Below are positions 16,910-26,219 of a stretch of DNA of 50,677 bases, one piece after another. A model generated the notes under the pieces. That model had not been told where the DNA came from. It searched no databases and was given only the letters and a program-made list of their open reading frames with translations. The stretch's first letter is position 1. Each line of letters starts with the position of its first letter. Origin of the DNA: CBFHWY01 sp965659675 (GTDB taxonomy: Bacteria; Bacteroidota; Bacteroidia; Flavobacteriales_G; Salibacteraceae); NCBI GenBank assembly GCA_965659675.1, contig CBFHWY010000008.1, positions 1 to 50,677 of the forward strand. Direction: 5' to 3'. A program made the translations under genes and the position numbers.

Positions 16910-17707
16910 ATGAAGGTTGATTTCCAAAAATATCACGGTGCAGGTAATGACTTTATCATTATCGATAATAGAGCTGCCAAACTGTCTCACTCCGATACAG
17001 CCTTTTACGCTGCATTATGCCATAGGCACTTCGGTATTGGCGCCGATGGTATGATCCTTTATGAGGATCATCCAGAACTCGACTTTAAAATGATCTACTA
17101 TAACTCCGATGGTCGACAGAGTAGTATGTGTGGTAATGGAGGCCGTTGTATCGTGAGGTATGCTGCGGATAATGCTTTTGTGAAGGCAAAGGAAGTTCGC
17201 TTTGAAGCCATTGATGGTATACATGATGCGGTCATTCATAAAGATAAGATCGAGTTGCAGATGCAGAATGTATCAGCGATAGAACCCGTTGGCGAGGGCT
17301 ATGTGCTGGATACCGGTTCTCCACATTATGTGGTTTTGAAGCATCAAGACAATGGAGAAGACTTTATAGAAGAGGCAAGAAGAGTGAGAAATGGGATTCG
17401 ATTTAAGGAAAATGGAATCAATGTGAACTTCGTTAGAGAAACACAGGATGGTGCAAAGCTCAGAACATATGAGAGGGGAGTGGAGAATGAAACACTTGCA
17501 TGCGGAACTGGAGTAACCGCTGCGGCATTGGTCTTGATGAAATATGCGGGCAAAGGATCTGAGGTTCACCTCCAGGCAGAAGGAGGCAAGCTCAGTGTGA
17601 AAGCCCAAAGAGAGGGGGATCTATTTAAAGATATTTGGTTGATCGGTCCAGCAGTGAAGAGCTTTGATGGAAGCTTTAACACCGAGGATTTTAGCTATTC
17701 AGCATAA
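16910..17707 (+). CDS. dapF: Diaminopimelate epimerase
   Basis: Converts LL- to meso-diaminopimelate for peptidoglycan and lysine synthesis. The 265-residue protein begins FQKYHGAGNDFIIIDN and carries both catalytic cysteines: Cys74 in SSMCGNGGRC and Cys198 in TLACGTGVTAAA. No cofactor is needed. Its last 17 nt overlap the end of the convergent dnaN gene, so the two transcripts are complementary at their 3' ends. lysC and lysA of the same pathway lie about 7 kb downstream. Confidence 0.97.
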   Translation: MKVDFQKYHGAGNDFIIIDNRAAKLSHSDTAFYAALCHRHFGIGADGMILYEDHPELDFKMIYYNSDGRQSSMCGNGGRCIVRYAADNAFVKAKEVRFEAIDGIHDAVIHKDKIELQMQNVSAIEPVGEGYVLDTGSPHYVVLKHQDNGEDFIEEARRVRNGIRFKENGINVNFVRETQDGAKLRTYERGVENETLACGTGVTAAALVLMKYAGKGSEVHLQAEGGKLSVKAQREGDLFKDIWLIGPAVKSFDGSFNTEDFSYSA

Positions 17708-18815
17708 CCGGCATCACGAGCATGATCACATGCTCAAAATCGTCACTGTCATCTCCTGGCACTAAAATTCCTGCTCTGTTAGGTGCAGACATTTCTAGGG
17801 CCACCGTATCACTTTCGATATTTGACAGCATTTCGATCAGGAATCTGGAGTTAAATCCGATCTCCATATCCTCTCCTTCATAACTACAGGTGAGTCTTTC
17901 GTGAGCCTCATTGCTGAAATCGAGATCCTCAGCGGAAATACTCAATTCACTTCCAGCGATCTTTAGGCGCACCTGGTGCGTGGTCTTGTTGGAGAAAAGA
18001 GAGATACGCTTAATGGTATTCAGAAACAGTTGACGATCAAGGGTCAGTTTATTTGGATTCTCCTTAGGAATGACCGCATCGTAGTTCGGATATTTCCCAT
18101 CGATGAGTCGACAGATCAACTCTGTGCTACCAATTTTAAAGTGAGCATTAGTATCATTGAATTGTAATTCGATGTCATCATTAAAGTTGCTGAGAAGCGC
18201 CTTCAAGAGGTTGTTTGGTTTTTTAGGAAGAATGAAAGAGGATTCTTTTTTAGAGCTTACATCACTTCGTTCGTATTTCACCAACTTATGAGCATCTGTG
18301 GCGACAAACACCGACTTGTCTTTATGGATCTCAAAAAAGATTCCGCTCATTACCGGACGCAACTCATCGTTGCCCGTGGCGAACAAACACTTGTTGATCC
18401 CATTGTAAAGGGCGTCTGCAGAAATGTTTAATGTGATCGGCGAGCTGATCTCTGGAAGCTTTGGGAATTCATCAGCACTTACCCCAGGCACGCGATACTT
18501 GCCGTTATCTGAGGTGATCTCAACACCAAAATTCTTTTCGTCGATATCGAAACTCAAAGGCTGCTCGGCAAAGGTCTTTAGGGTATCGAGAATGATCCGC
18601 GCAGGGATACAAACAGCTCCGTCTTTCTCTCCTTTGGTCACATTGAGGGCGGTGATCATCGTACTTTCAAGGTCAGATGCAGAAACACTCAAGGTACCTC
18701 CTTCGAGCCTAAAAAGAAAGTTGTCGAGTATGGGCAAAGTGTTGTTAGTGTTAATAACTCCTGCAATGTTCTGTAGTTCTTTTTGCAGACTAGTACTCGA
18801 TACGATAAACTTCAT
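17691..18815 (-). CDS. dnaN: DNA polymerase III beta sliding clamp
   Basis: Ring-shaped processivity clamp of the replisome. The 374-residue length fits three clamp domains of about 120-125 residues each. Typical segments are MKFIVSSTSLQKELQNIAGVI, NTLPILDNFLF, the ATDAHKLV motif near the middle and the C-terminal hydrophobic-pocket residues ending VIMLVMPVMLN. dnaN is not next to dnaA or recF here; instead it is followed on the same strand by the DUF4340 and gld genes placed upstream of it in transcription order. It overlaps dapF convergently by 17 nt. Confidence 0.97.
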   Translation of the reverse strand: MKFIVSSTSLQKELQNIAGVINTNNTLPILDNFLFRLEGGTLSVSASDLESTMITALNVTKGEKDGAVCIPARIILDTLKTFAEQPLSFDIDEKNFGVEITSDNGKYRVPGVSADEFPKLPEISSPITLNISADALYNGINKCLFATGNDELRPVMSGIFFEIHKDKSVFVATDAHKLVKYERSDVSSKKESSFILPKKPNNLLKALLSNFNDDIELQFNDTNAHFKIGSTELICRLIDGKYPNYDAVIPKENPNKLTLDRQLFLNTIKRISLFSNKTTHQVRLKIAGSELSISAEDLDFSNEAHERLTCSYEGEDMEIGFNSRFLIEMLSNIESDTVALEMSAPNRAGILVPGDDSDDFEHVIMLVMPVMLNS

Positions 18816-18861
18816 TCTTTCAGTGTTTTAAGACGTGATTAACTGCCCAAATTGAGCATAA

Positions 18862-18869
18862 CAAATATA
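18862..18869 (-). promoter_or_regulatory. -7 box of dnaN
   Basis: On the minus strand TATATTTG matches TAnnTTTG. It lies 46 nt before the dnaN ATG, in the 113-nt gap after the DUF4340 gene. No clear -33 TTG is seen. Confidence 0.45.
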
Positions 18870-18928
18870 TCTCTTATTGAAAAGAAGAGGAAGTTTTAGC
18901 CCCATATGCGGACCAGATTTATCAACAA

Positions 18929-19933
18929 TTATTTAAGGAGGAGATCAGACCTTTTTAAGGTCATCGGATCGAAGACATAATATTGAATTATGACGAAATC
19001 TCTCCCATCAATATGCGCATACAATCTATCGAGGTCGTAATTGATCGCGTTTCCATCATAATCCTCGTAACCTTCCGGAACAGGTTTTTTGTATGCTTTA
19101 ACCTCTTTTCTAACACCGAGCTGATTGGTAACTGCATAGATCACTTCGGGTTCAGTATTGATGATGGAGTCGATGTAAGATTCACTCTTGGTTTCCTCAA
19201 AACCTTCAAAGTTGACCCGCTTAAACAGGTTGATGTAACGGAAAAAACGCGCTGAGTCGATATTTGGGATGAAGCTCATGTCTGATGGATCAACCAGACC
19301 AAATGCACCTTCCTCATTTTGGGCGATCAGAATATTGCTCGCTGGATCAGAAGGGTAGGTGACCTCAATGGACTTTATTGCTTCCAGTTGATAATTGAAG
19401 ATGACATGACTTCGCCAATCATTTTCGTTGATAAAATACCTTGGTCCAAGGTTTCCATAATGTCCCTCCAGATGCGTTACAAATGGAACGCTAGAGTTCT
19501 CTATGAGCATATAGGTGCCACTGTGATCCTGATTGGAACTACCAACATAATAGGTCTTCACCGGATCATCACCACCCTGGTATATTTCAACTTTAACGGA
19601 CTTTCCAGCGATGTTCTTAATGATATTTTCAAAGGCATTCTTCGGAACAGGTGTGCGCACGCTCACTTCTTTGATGGTATAAAGCAGGTTATTCACAGCA
19701 TCCTGACGCGCGCGATACTTTCCATTCAGCATCCAGCCAACAGCTTCATTGCGTTCGAGCAAAATGGTTTTATCAGCCTTGTCGGCAAGAAAGATCTTAT
19801 CTATGGCTGCAGTATCTTCTACTGCAAAATCACTCAATTCCCCCTTGAGTGTGCTATTATCCTCTTTGTTAAAGAGATACACAGCCAAAAGGCTTAGAAT
19901 TAGGATAAATATGAAGAAAAAACTACGTTTCAT
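18929..19933 (-). CDS. DUF4340 domain-containing membrane-anchored protein
   Basis: 334 residues with one N-terminal membrane segment (SFFFIFILILSLLAVYLF) and a long extracytoplasmic part with two related halves, as in DUF4340 proteins (DKIFLADKADKTILLERN; IKSIEVTYPSDPASNILIAQ). The start is the ATG at 19933, which overlaps the gldG stop as ATGA; an in-frame ATG at 20035 would overlap gldG by more than 100 nt and add a non-hydrophobic leader. Its coupling to gldG suggests a role with the GldFG transporter. DUF4340 proteins often accompany ABC systems of this type, but no biochemical function is established that I can name. Confidence 0.85.
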   Translation of the reverse strand: MKRSFFFIFILILSLLAVYLFNKEDNSTLKGELSDFAVEDTAAIDKIFLADKADKTILLERNEAVGWMLNGKYRARQDAVNNLLYTIKEVSVRTPVPKNAFENIIKNIAGKSVKVEIYQGGDDPVKTYYVGSSNQDHSGTYMLIENSSVPFVTHLEGHYGNLGPRYFINENDWRSHVIFNYQLEAIKSIEVTYPSDPASNILIAQNEEGAFGLVDPSDMSFIPNIDSARFFRYINLFKRVNFEGFEETKSESYIDSIINTEPEVIYAVTNQLGVRKEVKAYKKPVPEGYEDYDGNAINYDLDRLYAHIDGRDFVIIQYYVFDPMTLKRSDLLLK

Positions 19934-21636
19934 GATTTCTTCTTTTTGGTATACTTTCTTCTTCTGGCCCAAAGCTGCCAGAGACCAAATAAGCTGATCA
20001 GCGCTATAGGTCCGGCAGTATTCAGGATCTGCCAATTGAGTTTTTCCTGCTCAATGCGTTGCTTATCTAAAAGGCGCATTTTGATCTCCTTGCTCCTGAC
20101 TTCAAGTAAGCCACTCTCTTCAAGCAAATAATCCATGCAGTTGAGAAGGAATTCCTTGTTTGCATATCGTTTGCGTGTGTAGCGATCAAAGCCCAGGGCG
20201 AAGTATTGCTCATCTTTGAGATTCACCCGGTTTTTGGCAATATCGGCATCAGAGATGACGATCATTTTATTATTCACGCTCATGCTCTTGAACTTAAACT
20301 CCTGATTTCCGATGATCTCTTCAGGAAGTCGGTTATTAAAAACGGATTCAAACTTTCCTTCCAAAAGCACGGCTATCGGTATTGCCCCCATATTGAATCT
20401 ACTTCTATCGGGTTCTTCTCTGAGTATATTCAAACTGATTCTGGTCGGGGTGCTTTGAACTTTAGAATATGGACTGGTAGTGAGTAGGATCTCCTTTTTG
20501 ATTCCTTTTCTACCTATGGTGTCTAGAGAGCTCGCAAACTGTGTTTTGATGCCATCCAAATTCTTCACGATCGGATGCTCACTTACTGGGAAGATGAGCG
20601 GAAAATAATACCAGGGAAATAATTCCTGTCTCGGCTGATTTCCAACCTGACCAGTGACTACTGGAATTGGCAAGGCCTGCAGGTCGAGAAGTAAATTCGT
20701 GTTCAGTCGCACGCCGTATTTGAAGAGCTGATCTTCCAGGTTGACCGACTTCGGAATACTCACGGTAATATTCTTTGATTGGAGGCTATCCATACTGGCC
20801 CAGGCACCATCTATCAACCATAGTACCTTTCCGCCTTTCATGACAAATTGGTCGATCACATATTTGTCCTTTTCACTAAAACTTGAATCAGGACCAGCGA
20901 TTACAATCGCATCGTAACCATTGAGTGCTTTTAGTTGTCCATTGACCGAAAGGCGCTTTACTTCAAAGTTATCTTCCAGACTGTAGGCGAAATCAGCCAC
21001 CTCAAGCTCTTCGTATTCACCGTGCCCTTCAATGAATCCAACAAGTGCATTTTTTTCTTTTCTGAGCTTCTCTAAACTTGAGGCAAGTTCATATTCGATC
21101 TGTTGGATCGATGAATTGATCACATACTCCTCAGGTGCACCCATGATCCCTTTCAAAAGCTGAATTGGCCTCTGTTTGCCCCGGTATGACATGATTGCTC
21201 CGGGGAAAAGGATCCTTTCAGCGTCTTTATCGCCATCGCGATATTTTATGCTCGTAAACTCGAGCCCTTCTTTGGTTAGCTTTTGATAGATCTTTCTTCG
21301 CTCTCTTTCATCCGGATCCTCATTTGGATTAATGAAATCATAGTTGATGTTCGGATTGATGGCTCGAAATTCTTCCAACATATCCCTGGTGGCGTCTTTC
21401 AGCTTCTGATAGTTAGGAGGGAGGTCTCCATCGAGATACACCCGGACGTAAACGATGTCATCAACTTCTTCAAGCAGTGCCTGACTCTTATCTGAAAGAG
21501 AGTATCGTTTATCACTGGTGAGGTCGAATCGCTGATAAACGCGTTGACCGATCACGTTAAGCAGCACAACAATGGCGATTCCGGCCAAAAGACCGATCCA
21601 GCTATCCAGTTTTACCTTAAACTTCCTTTTTACCAT
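19930..21636 (-). CDS. gldG: Gliding motility-associated ABC transporter auxiliary protein GldG
   Basis: Membrane-anchored protein of 568 residues, partner of GldF (and the ATPase GldA, not in the window). It has a membrane segment near the N-terminus (WIGLLAGIAIVVLLNVIG), a large extracytoplasmic part with RFDLTSDKRYSLSDKSQALL, a glutamine-amidotransferase-like fold (VGFIEGHGEYEE; GYDAIVIAGPDSSF) and a C-terminal membrane segment (NTAGPIALISLFGLWQLW). This is the GldG/ABC-2 auxiliary architecture. It overlaps gldF by 7 nt and the DUF4340 gene by 4 nt, so the three are one translational unit. In Flavobacterium johnsoniae GldA/F/G are needed for gliding; not all carriers glide. Confidence 0.93.
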   Translation of the reverse strand: MVKRKFKVKLDSWIGLLAGIAIVVLLNVIGQRVYQRFDLTSDKRYSLSDKSQALLEEVDDIVYVRVYLDGDLPPNYQKLKDATRDMLEEFRAINPNINYDFINPNEDPDERERRKIYQKLTKEGLEFTSIKYRDGDKDAERILFPGAIMSYRGKQRPIQLLKGIMGAPEEYVINSSIQQIEYELASSLEKLRKEKNALVGFIEGHGEYEELEVADFAYSLEDNFEVKRLSVNGQLKALNGYDAIVIAGPDSSFSEKDKYVIDQFVMKGGKVLWLIDGAWASMDSLQSKNITVSIPKSVNLEDQLFKYGVRLNTNLLLDLQALPIPVVTGQVGNQPRQELFPWYYFPLIFPVSEHPIVKNLDGIKTQFASSLDTIGRKGIKKEILLTTSPYSKVQSTPTRISLNILREEPDRSRFNMGAIPIAVLLEGKFESVFNNRLPEEIIGNQEFKFKSMSVNNKMIVISDADIAKNRVNLKDEQYFALGFDRYTRKRYANKEFLLNCMDYLLEESGLLEVRSKEIKMRLLDKQRIEQEKLNWQILNTAGPIALISLFGLWQLWARRRKYTKKKKS

Positions 21637-22361
21637 CTCCGACTCTCAATTCGTGTTTTGGTAAGCAAAATGAAAACAGCATTCAGTCCAAGGAAATAAA
21701 GCACATCCCTTGTGTCGATCACGCCCCGACTCATTGAAATATAATGCTCATTGATCCCGAGATTTAGCAGCAAACCTTCAATATTTTGAAGAAAAGGGAT
21801 ACTACTGATCGATTCAAAACCGATGTAAACAAAGAAGCTCAGGAATACGCCAATGATGAATGAGACGATCTGGCTTGAGCTTAATGAAGAGGCAAAGACC
21901 CCAATACTAACGAAAGCAGATGCAAGGAAAAGGAGTCCCAAATATGAGCCCCAGGTTGCCCCTTTGTCCATATTGAAAGGGGTCATCCCTAACTTTCCGA
22001 TGGAGAAATAATAGATCAGAGTCGGTAGCAGGGCAAACACTACCAGCAACACAGCGGCCAAATATTTTGAAAGTATGATCTGCCAGTCTGTAAGAGGTTT
22101 AGTAAGTAAAAGCTCAATGCTTCCCGTTCTGAACTCCTCAGAAAAACTTCTCATGGTCACGGCGGGAGCCAGAAATATGAAAACCCAGGGTGCGATCACA
22201 AACAGAGTATCGATGTTACTGTATCCGGCGTCCAGAACATTAAATTGTCCTGGGAATATCCACATGAATAATCCTATGGCTAACAGAAATAGCGCAATGA
22301 CTATGTAGCCAATAAGCGAGTTAAGGAAAGTGTTTACCTCTTTTTGTAGCAAACTCCACAT
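21630..22361 (-). CDS. gldF: Gliding motility-associated ABC transporter permease GldF
   Basis: ABC-2 type permease of 243 residues with six membrane segments. The N-terminus MWSLLQKEVNTFLNSLIGY and the APAVTMRSFSEEFRTGSIELLLTKP block (shown whole across two helices) are typical of GldF. I place the start at ATG 22361; a TTG nine nt upstream is part of the -7 box. It opens the gldF-gldG-DUF4340 unit. The cognate ATPase gene gldA is not present here. Confidence 0.93.
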   Translation of the reverse strand: MWSLLQKEVNTFLNSLIGYIVIALFLLAIGLFMWIFPGQFNVLDAGYSNIDTLFVIAPWVFIFLAPAVTMRSFSEEFRTGSIELLLTKPLTDWQIILSKYLAAVLLVVFALLPTLIYYFSIGKLGMTPFNMDKGATWGSYLGLLFLASAFVSIGVFASSLSSSQIVSFIIGVFLSFFVYIGFESISSIPFLQNIEGLLLNLGINEHYISMSRGVIDTRDVLYFLGLNAVFILLTKTRIESRRW

Positions 22362-22367
22362 GGAGTG

Positions 22368-22375
22368 CAAAAGTA
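22368..22375 (-). promoter_or_regulatory. -7 box of gldF
   Basis: On the minus strand TACTTTTG matches TAnnTTTG and ends 6 nt before the gldF ATG. It would give a transcript with nearly no leader. No TTG at the -33 position was found. Confidence 0.5.
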
Positions 22376-22449
22376 GTATTCCTCATTGCAGTGAGAAGTG
22401 AAATCCACAAGAGTTATGAAATGAAGATTAAGCGGTTGGTCTCGCTTAA

Positions 22450-24561
22450 CTATAGCGTGAGTAGCTGATACACTAAAAGTGCACTCAGATAGGCCAAAGC
22501 ACCCATAGCGATAAACTGGTAAATTGGATATTTCCATGATTTAAGTTCGCGGTGCACCACAGCCACGGTGCTCATGCATTGTAACGCGAAGGCATAAAAA
22601 AGAAGCAATGAAATGGCAACAGGTAAACTAAATAGTGGCTCGCCGGTCTTGGGATTGATATCTGCCTTCATGCGTTTCTTGATACTCGAGGCCTCATCGC
22701 TGTTACTACCCAATCCATAGATCGTACCCATCGTTCCTACAAAAACTTCTCGAGCCGCAAAAGAAGTGATGAGCGCAATCCCGATCTTCCAATCGTAACC
22801 AAGAGGCCTGATCACTGGTTCGATTCCTTTCCCAAGATATCCTATAAAAGAGTGCTCTAAACGATAAGATTCAACCTTGTTCTCGAACTCGGGACTATCA
22901 ACCAATTCTGGATATTCGCTGGCAATAATGCTCTCTGCCTTGTTAAATTCTTCACCCGGACCAAAGGAAGCGAGCAGCCAAAGGATAAGTGCAATACTTA
23001 GAATTACTTTTCCAGCCTCAACGACGAAGGTCTTAGACTTCTCATAGACTGTAAAAAGGGTGTTTCTCAAACTGGGCAATTTGTACAGGGGCATTTCCAT
23101 CAACAAACCTCCTTCTGCTTTTTGTCTCATAACCTTATGTAAAACATAGGATGCGAAAAGGGCGGTAGCAGCGCCAATAAAATACATTCCGAATAATGCA
23201 AGTGCCTGGTAGTGAATTCCTAAAAAATAGCCGCTTGGCACCACCAAAGCGATGAGTATGGTGTAGATCGGAATTCTGGCAGAGCAGGTCATAAATGGGG
23301 TGACCAATATGGTGAGCAATCTTTCTCTTGGATTTTCAATGGTGCGTGCCGCCATAACCGCTGGAATGGCACAAGCTGCTCCAGATAAGAGAGGAACAAC
23401 ACTTTTACCGTTTAGTCCGAGGGGTCTGAGTAATCTATCAAGTATGAAAACCACCCGACTCATGTAACCCGATTCCTCCAGGATTGAGATGAAAAAGAAG
23501 AGAAGGGCAATCTGTGGAACAAAGATCAGGATGCCAGTAAGTCCGGGTAAAAGCCCTTGACTTATCAGGGAATTGAGGAACCCATTAGGAAGTGTGTTGG
23601 ATACCCAGGAGCTGAGCAAGCCCATTTGTTCATCGATGAAATCCATTGGAACACTGGCCCAGGTGAAGATGGCTTGAAAAACCAATAAGAGGATGAGTGT
23701 AAAAATCACAAAACCGAAGACCTTGTGAGTGAGCACTTTGTCTATCCCCCTTGTAAAGTTCACTTGTTTTAGCTCAGTTTTCCGTTCGAGGCAGGCACTA
23801 ACTACCTCATCGATCTTTTCAAAGCGATGGATGATCCCAGCTGTGAGATATTGTGGAACCTTGATCTCATGTTTTTCTAGAAGTTGTTGAATTTCCTGCT
23901 GCTTTTTCTCACTTAGAGAAGTCAATACATGGTGCTGACTAACATACTGCCAGGCCATGTATGGATATTTGATATTCAGCAGACCCTGCAGCTCATCCAG
24001 GAATTGCTGTAACTCAGTTCTGTTCTCAACAAAATCCTTTTCTGGCCGAAACTCATACTGACTATGGTCGAATTCTTTTATGTATTCTTTGAGTTCTCGA
24101 ATGCCCTTGCCTGTGCGAGCTGAAAGCAGGAAGATGTCAGTTCCCAGATCTTTCTCCATTTGATCCAGCTTGATGGTCCAGCCATTCTTTTCTAGGATAT
24201 CTGACATATTTAGCACAAGTGCAGTTGGAATACCGAGGTCCCTGATCTGACTGAAAAGAAGTAGCTGCCTTCTGAGGTTAGTGGCATCTACTACCACCAA
24301 TACGAGGTCAAAGTTCTTGCCTTGAAGGTTTGAGAGTTCGTTTATGACCACCCTTTCGTCCTCGGATCGAGCATAGATGCTGTAGGTCCCTGGCAGGTCA
24401 GTGATCATCGCATGCTGCTTATAGCGTCCTTGCTTTTTGTCTACCGTGATACCAGGATAGTTTCCCGTTCTTTGACTTAGCCCGGTGAGCTTATTGAAAA
24501 GCGAAGACTTCCCGGAATTCGGATTTCCGGCAATAGCAATATTCAGGAGCTTATTTCTCAC
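22450..24561 (-). CDS. feoB: Ferrous iron transporter FeoB
   Basis: Inner-membrane Fe(II) uptake protein of 703 residues. The N-terminal G domain has G1 (AGNPNSGKSSLFN), G3 (DLPGTYSI) and G4 (LNMSD). A helical GDI-like spacer leads to the permease with its first Gate segment (VPLLSGAACAIPAVMAART) and second (ITSFAAREVFVGTMGTIYG), each containing the conserved Cys or nearby residues expected. It starts with GTG at 24561, sharing one base with the feoA stop (TAGTG), so the two are coupled. Confidence 0.97.
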   Translation of the reverse strand: MRNKLLNIAIAGNPNSGKSSLFNKLTGLSQRTGNYPGITVDKKQGRYKQHAMITDLPGTYSIYARSEDERVVINELSNLQGKNFDLVLVVVDATNLRRQLLLFSQIRDLGIPTALVLNMSDILEKNGWTIKLDQMEKDLGTDIFLLSARTGKGIRELKEYIKEFDHSQYEFRPEKDFVENRTELQQFLDELQGLLNIKYPYMAWQYVSQHHVLTSLSEKKQQEIQQLLEKHEIKVPQYLTAGIIHRFEKIDEVVSACLERKTELKQVNFTRGIDKVLTHKVFGFVIFTLILLLVFQAIFTWASVPMDFIDEQMGLLSSWVSNTLPNGFLNSLISQGLLPGLTGILIFVPQIALLFFFISILEESGYMSRVVFILDRLLRPLGLNGKSVVPLLSGAACAIPAVMAARTIENPRERLLTILVTPFMTCSARIPIYTILIALVVPSGYFLGIHYQALALFGMYFIGAATALFASYVLHKVMRQKAEGGLLMEMPLYKLPSLRNTLFTVYEKSKTFVVEAGKVILSIALILWLLASFGPGEEFNKAESIIASEYPELVDSPEFENKVESYRLEHSFIGYLGKGIEPVIRPLGYDWKIGIALITSFAAREVFVGTMGTIYGLGSNSDEASSIKKRMKADINPKTGEPLFSLPVAISLLLFYAFALQCMSTVAVVHRELKSWKYPIYQFIAMGALAYLSALLVYQLLTL

Positions 24562-24794
24562 TATTCAACAATGATCTCTTCTGCTTCTTTTTTGCGGATC
24601 ATTAGAAAATATCCGCCAACTGCAATACACATTGGATCCCCAAACGGGGCGTCAAAAGAGCGCTTTATACGTACACCAGGAATGCAACCCATTTCCATAA
24701 GCTGGTTCCGGCGTTCTTCGTTCTCAAAATCGTAGAGCGTGACTGCCTCTCCTATGGCCACCTCACTTAAGCGTCTTTTTTCTCTCTCTTCCAA
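24561..24794 (-). CDS. feoA: Ferrous iron transport accessory protein FeoA
   Basis: Small SH3-like cytoplasmic protein of 77 residues that supports FeoB. The family core is clear (LMEMGCIPGVRIKR, APFGDPMCIAVGGYFLMIRK). It starts with TTG at 24794; no ATG or GTG fits upstream. A TAnnTTTG box lies 16 nt before it. The gene is divergent from lysC with a 117-nt intergenic region; no FUR-like palindrome stood out there. Confidence 0.94.
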   Translation of the reverse strand: MEEREKRRLSEVAIGEAVTLYDFENEERRNQLMEMGCIPGVRIKRSFDAPFGDPMCIAVGGYFLMIRKKEAEEIIVE

Positions 24795-24810
24795 AAGCCA
24801 ATGATCCGGG

Positions 24811-24818
24811 CAAATGTA
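24811..24818 (-). promoter_or_regulatory. -7 box of feoAB
   Basis: On the minus strand TACATTTG matches TAnnTTTG and ends 16 nt before the TTG start of feoA. The -33 element is not obvious. Confidence 0.5.
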
Positions 24819-24895
24819 GGCCTAAGATTCATTCGATTGATGCTTTGTTTAGACAAATTCTAAATAAGCTTTCACCAATTGAGCTTTCTAGTCAC

Positions 24896-24903
24896 TACAT
24901 TTG
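24896..24903 (+). promoter_or_regulatory. -7 box of the lysC-lysA array
   Basis: TACATTTG matches TAnnTTTG and lies exactly 8 nt before the lysC ATG, implying a leaderless or nearly leaderless mRNA. No attenuator or lysine riboswitch can fit between promoter and gene. Confidence 0.55.
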
Positions 24904-24911
24904 CGCTCCTT

Positions 24912-26219
24912 ATGAAAGTCCTGAAATTTGGAGGAACATCTCTGGCGAACCCTAAGCGTTTAAAGACGGTTGCCAATATTGTGCTTCAAGAGCACGATGC
25001 GGTTGTGGTTCTCAGTGCATTTTCTGGTACCACAAATGCCCTTGTGGAGATCTGCGCATTACTCAAGGAGCAAAATGAAGAAGGAGCCAGAAACAAGGTT
25101 GTTGTCCTCCGAAAGCACTATGAGGGATATATCTCAGAGCTATTTGAAGGTTCGGCCGACCTTGTTGAGGTTCAGGATTTTTTAAATGATAAATTCAATG
25201 CCCTGGAGCAGATCACCCGAAAACTGATCACGCCGGCAATGGAAAGATCGGTCTTAGCTCAGGGCGAGTTAATGAGTACCGAGATATTCTATACCTACTT
25301 AAGAACGCTTCATAATTCAAGTCATTTGATCTCCGCACTCGACTTCATGAAGGTCGATCAGAACGGCGAACCAGATAGGATATTCATGGCTTCAGCACTG
25401 AAGAAGATGGTAGCTCGGGATGGAATCTATGTCACCCAGGGCTTCATTTGCAGAAATACTTTCGGGGAGATCGATAACCTGAAAAGAGGGGGTAGTGACT
25501 ATTCTGCTTCGCTGATAGGTGCGGCAGTTATGGCAGAAGAAGTGCAGATATGGACAGATATCGACGGCATGCATAACAATGACCCTCGGATCGTTGAAAA
25601 TACCCGTCCCATTGAAAGATTGAGTTTTGAAGAGGCTGCTGAGTTGGCTTATTTTGGAGCAAAGATCCTACACCCGAGCAGCGTTAGACCTGCGGCTGAA
25701 AAGAACATACCTGTAAGGCTCAAGAATACATTGAAGCCAGAGGCGAAAGGCACACTCATCTCAACAGAAGCAGATGACATTGGTATCAAGGCCATTGCTG
25801 CCAAGGATGGTATCACTGCATTGAAGATAAAGTCGGCCCACATGCTTCTGGCCTATGGTTTTCTGAAACGACTATTTGAGGTGTTTGAATGGTACCGCAC
25901 TTCCATTGATATGATCACGACCTCAGAGGTAGCGGTTTCTCTTACCATTGATAGCGACGAGCATTTAGATGCAATAGTTGATGACCTCAAGAAATTTGGG
26001 TCAGTGGAAGTAGATAAAGACCAGAGTATCCTGTGCATCGTGGGTGATCACCTTCAGGAGCAGAGTGGAGTGGCGGTAAAAATATTTGAAGCACTGAGCG
26101 AGGTCAACATTCGAATGATCTCTTTTGGAGGAAGCAAGAACAATGTTTCAGTTTTAATTGATTCCAAAGACAAGAAAAAAGCGCTTCTGGCATTGAACGA
26201 ACACCTATTTGGTCAATGA
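24912..26219 (+). CDS. lysC: Aspartate kinase
   Basis: First enzyme of the aspartate pathway (lysine, meso-DAP, threonine, methionine), 435 residues, without a homoserine dehydrogenase domain. The amino-acid kinase start is MKVLKFGGTSLANPKRL; RGGSDYSASLIGAAVMAEEVQIWTDIDG (shown in part) and FGAKILHPSS mark the aspartate and ATP sites. Two ACT domains occupy about 300-435 (DGITALKIKSAHM; ILCIVGDHLQEQSGVAVKIF), so feedback control by lysine or threonine is likely. Start at ATG 24912 by homology; a start at 24879 would run through the promoter. It overlaps lysA as ATGA. Confidence 0.95.
   Translation: MKVLKFGGTSLANPKRLKTVANIVLQEHDAVVVLSAFSGTTNALVEICALLKEQNEEGARNKVVVLRKHYEGYISELFEGSADLVEVQDFLNDKFNALEQITRKLITPAMERSVLAQGELMSTEIFYTYLRTLHNSSHLISALDFMKVDQNGEPDRIFMASALKKMVARDGIYVTQGFICRNTFGEIDNLKRGGSDYSASLIGAAVMAEEVQIWTDIDGMHNNDPRIVENTRPIERLSFEEAAELAYFGAKILHPSSVRPAAEKNIPVRLKNTLKPEAKGTLISTEADDIGIKAIAAKDGITALKIKSAHMLLAYGFLKRLFEVFEWYRTSIDMITTSEVAVSLTIDSDEHLDAIVDDLKKFGSVEVDKDQSILCIVGDHLQEQSGVAVKIFEALSEVNIRMISFGGSKNNVSVLIDSKDKKKALLALNEHLFGQ

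Noticed and set aside
19319..19897. 192-codon open frame on the plus strand
   Set aside because: Antisense to the DUF4340 gene and composed of a low-quality, motif-free translation; a shadow frame.
24795..24895. Lysine riboswitch or attenuator before lysC
   Set aside because: The -7 box lies 8 nt before the ATG, leaving no room for a leader RNA, and no long paired structure was seen.
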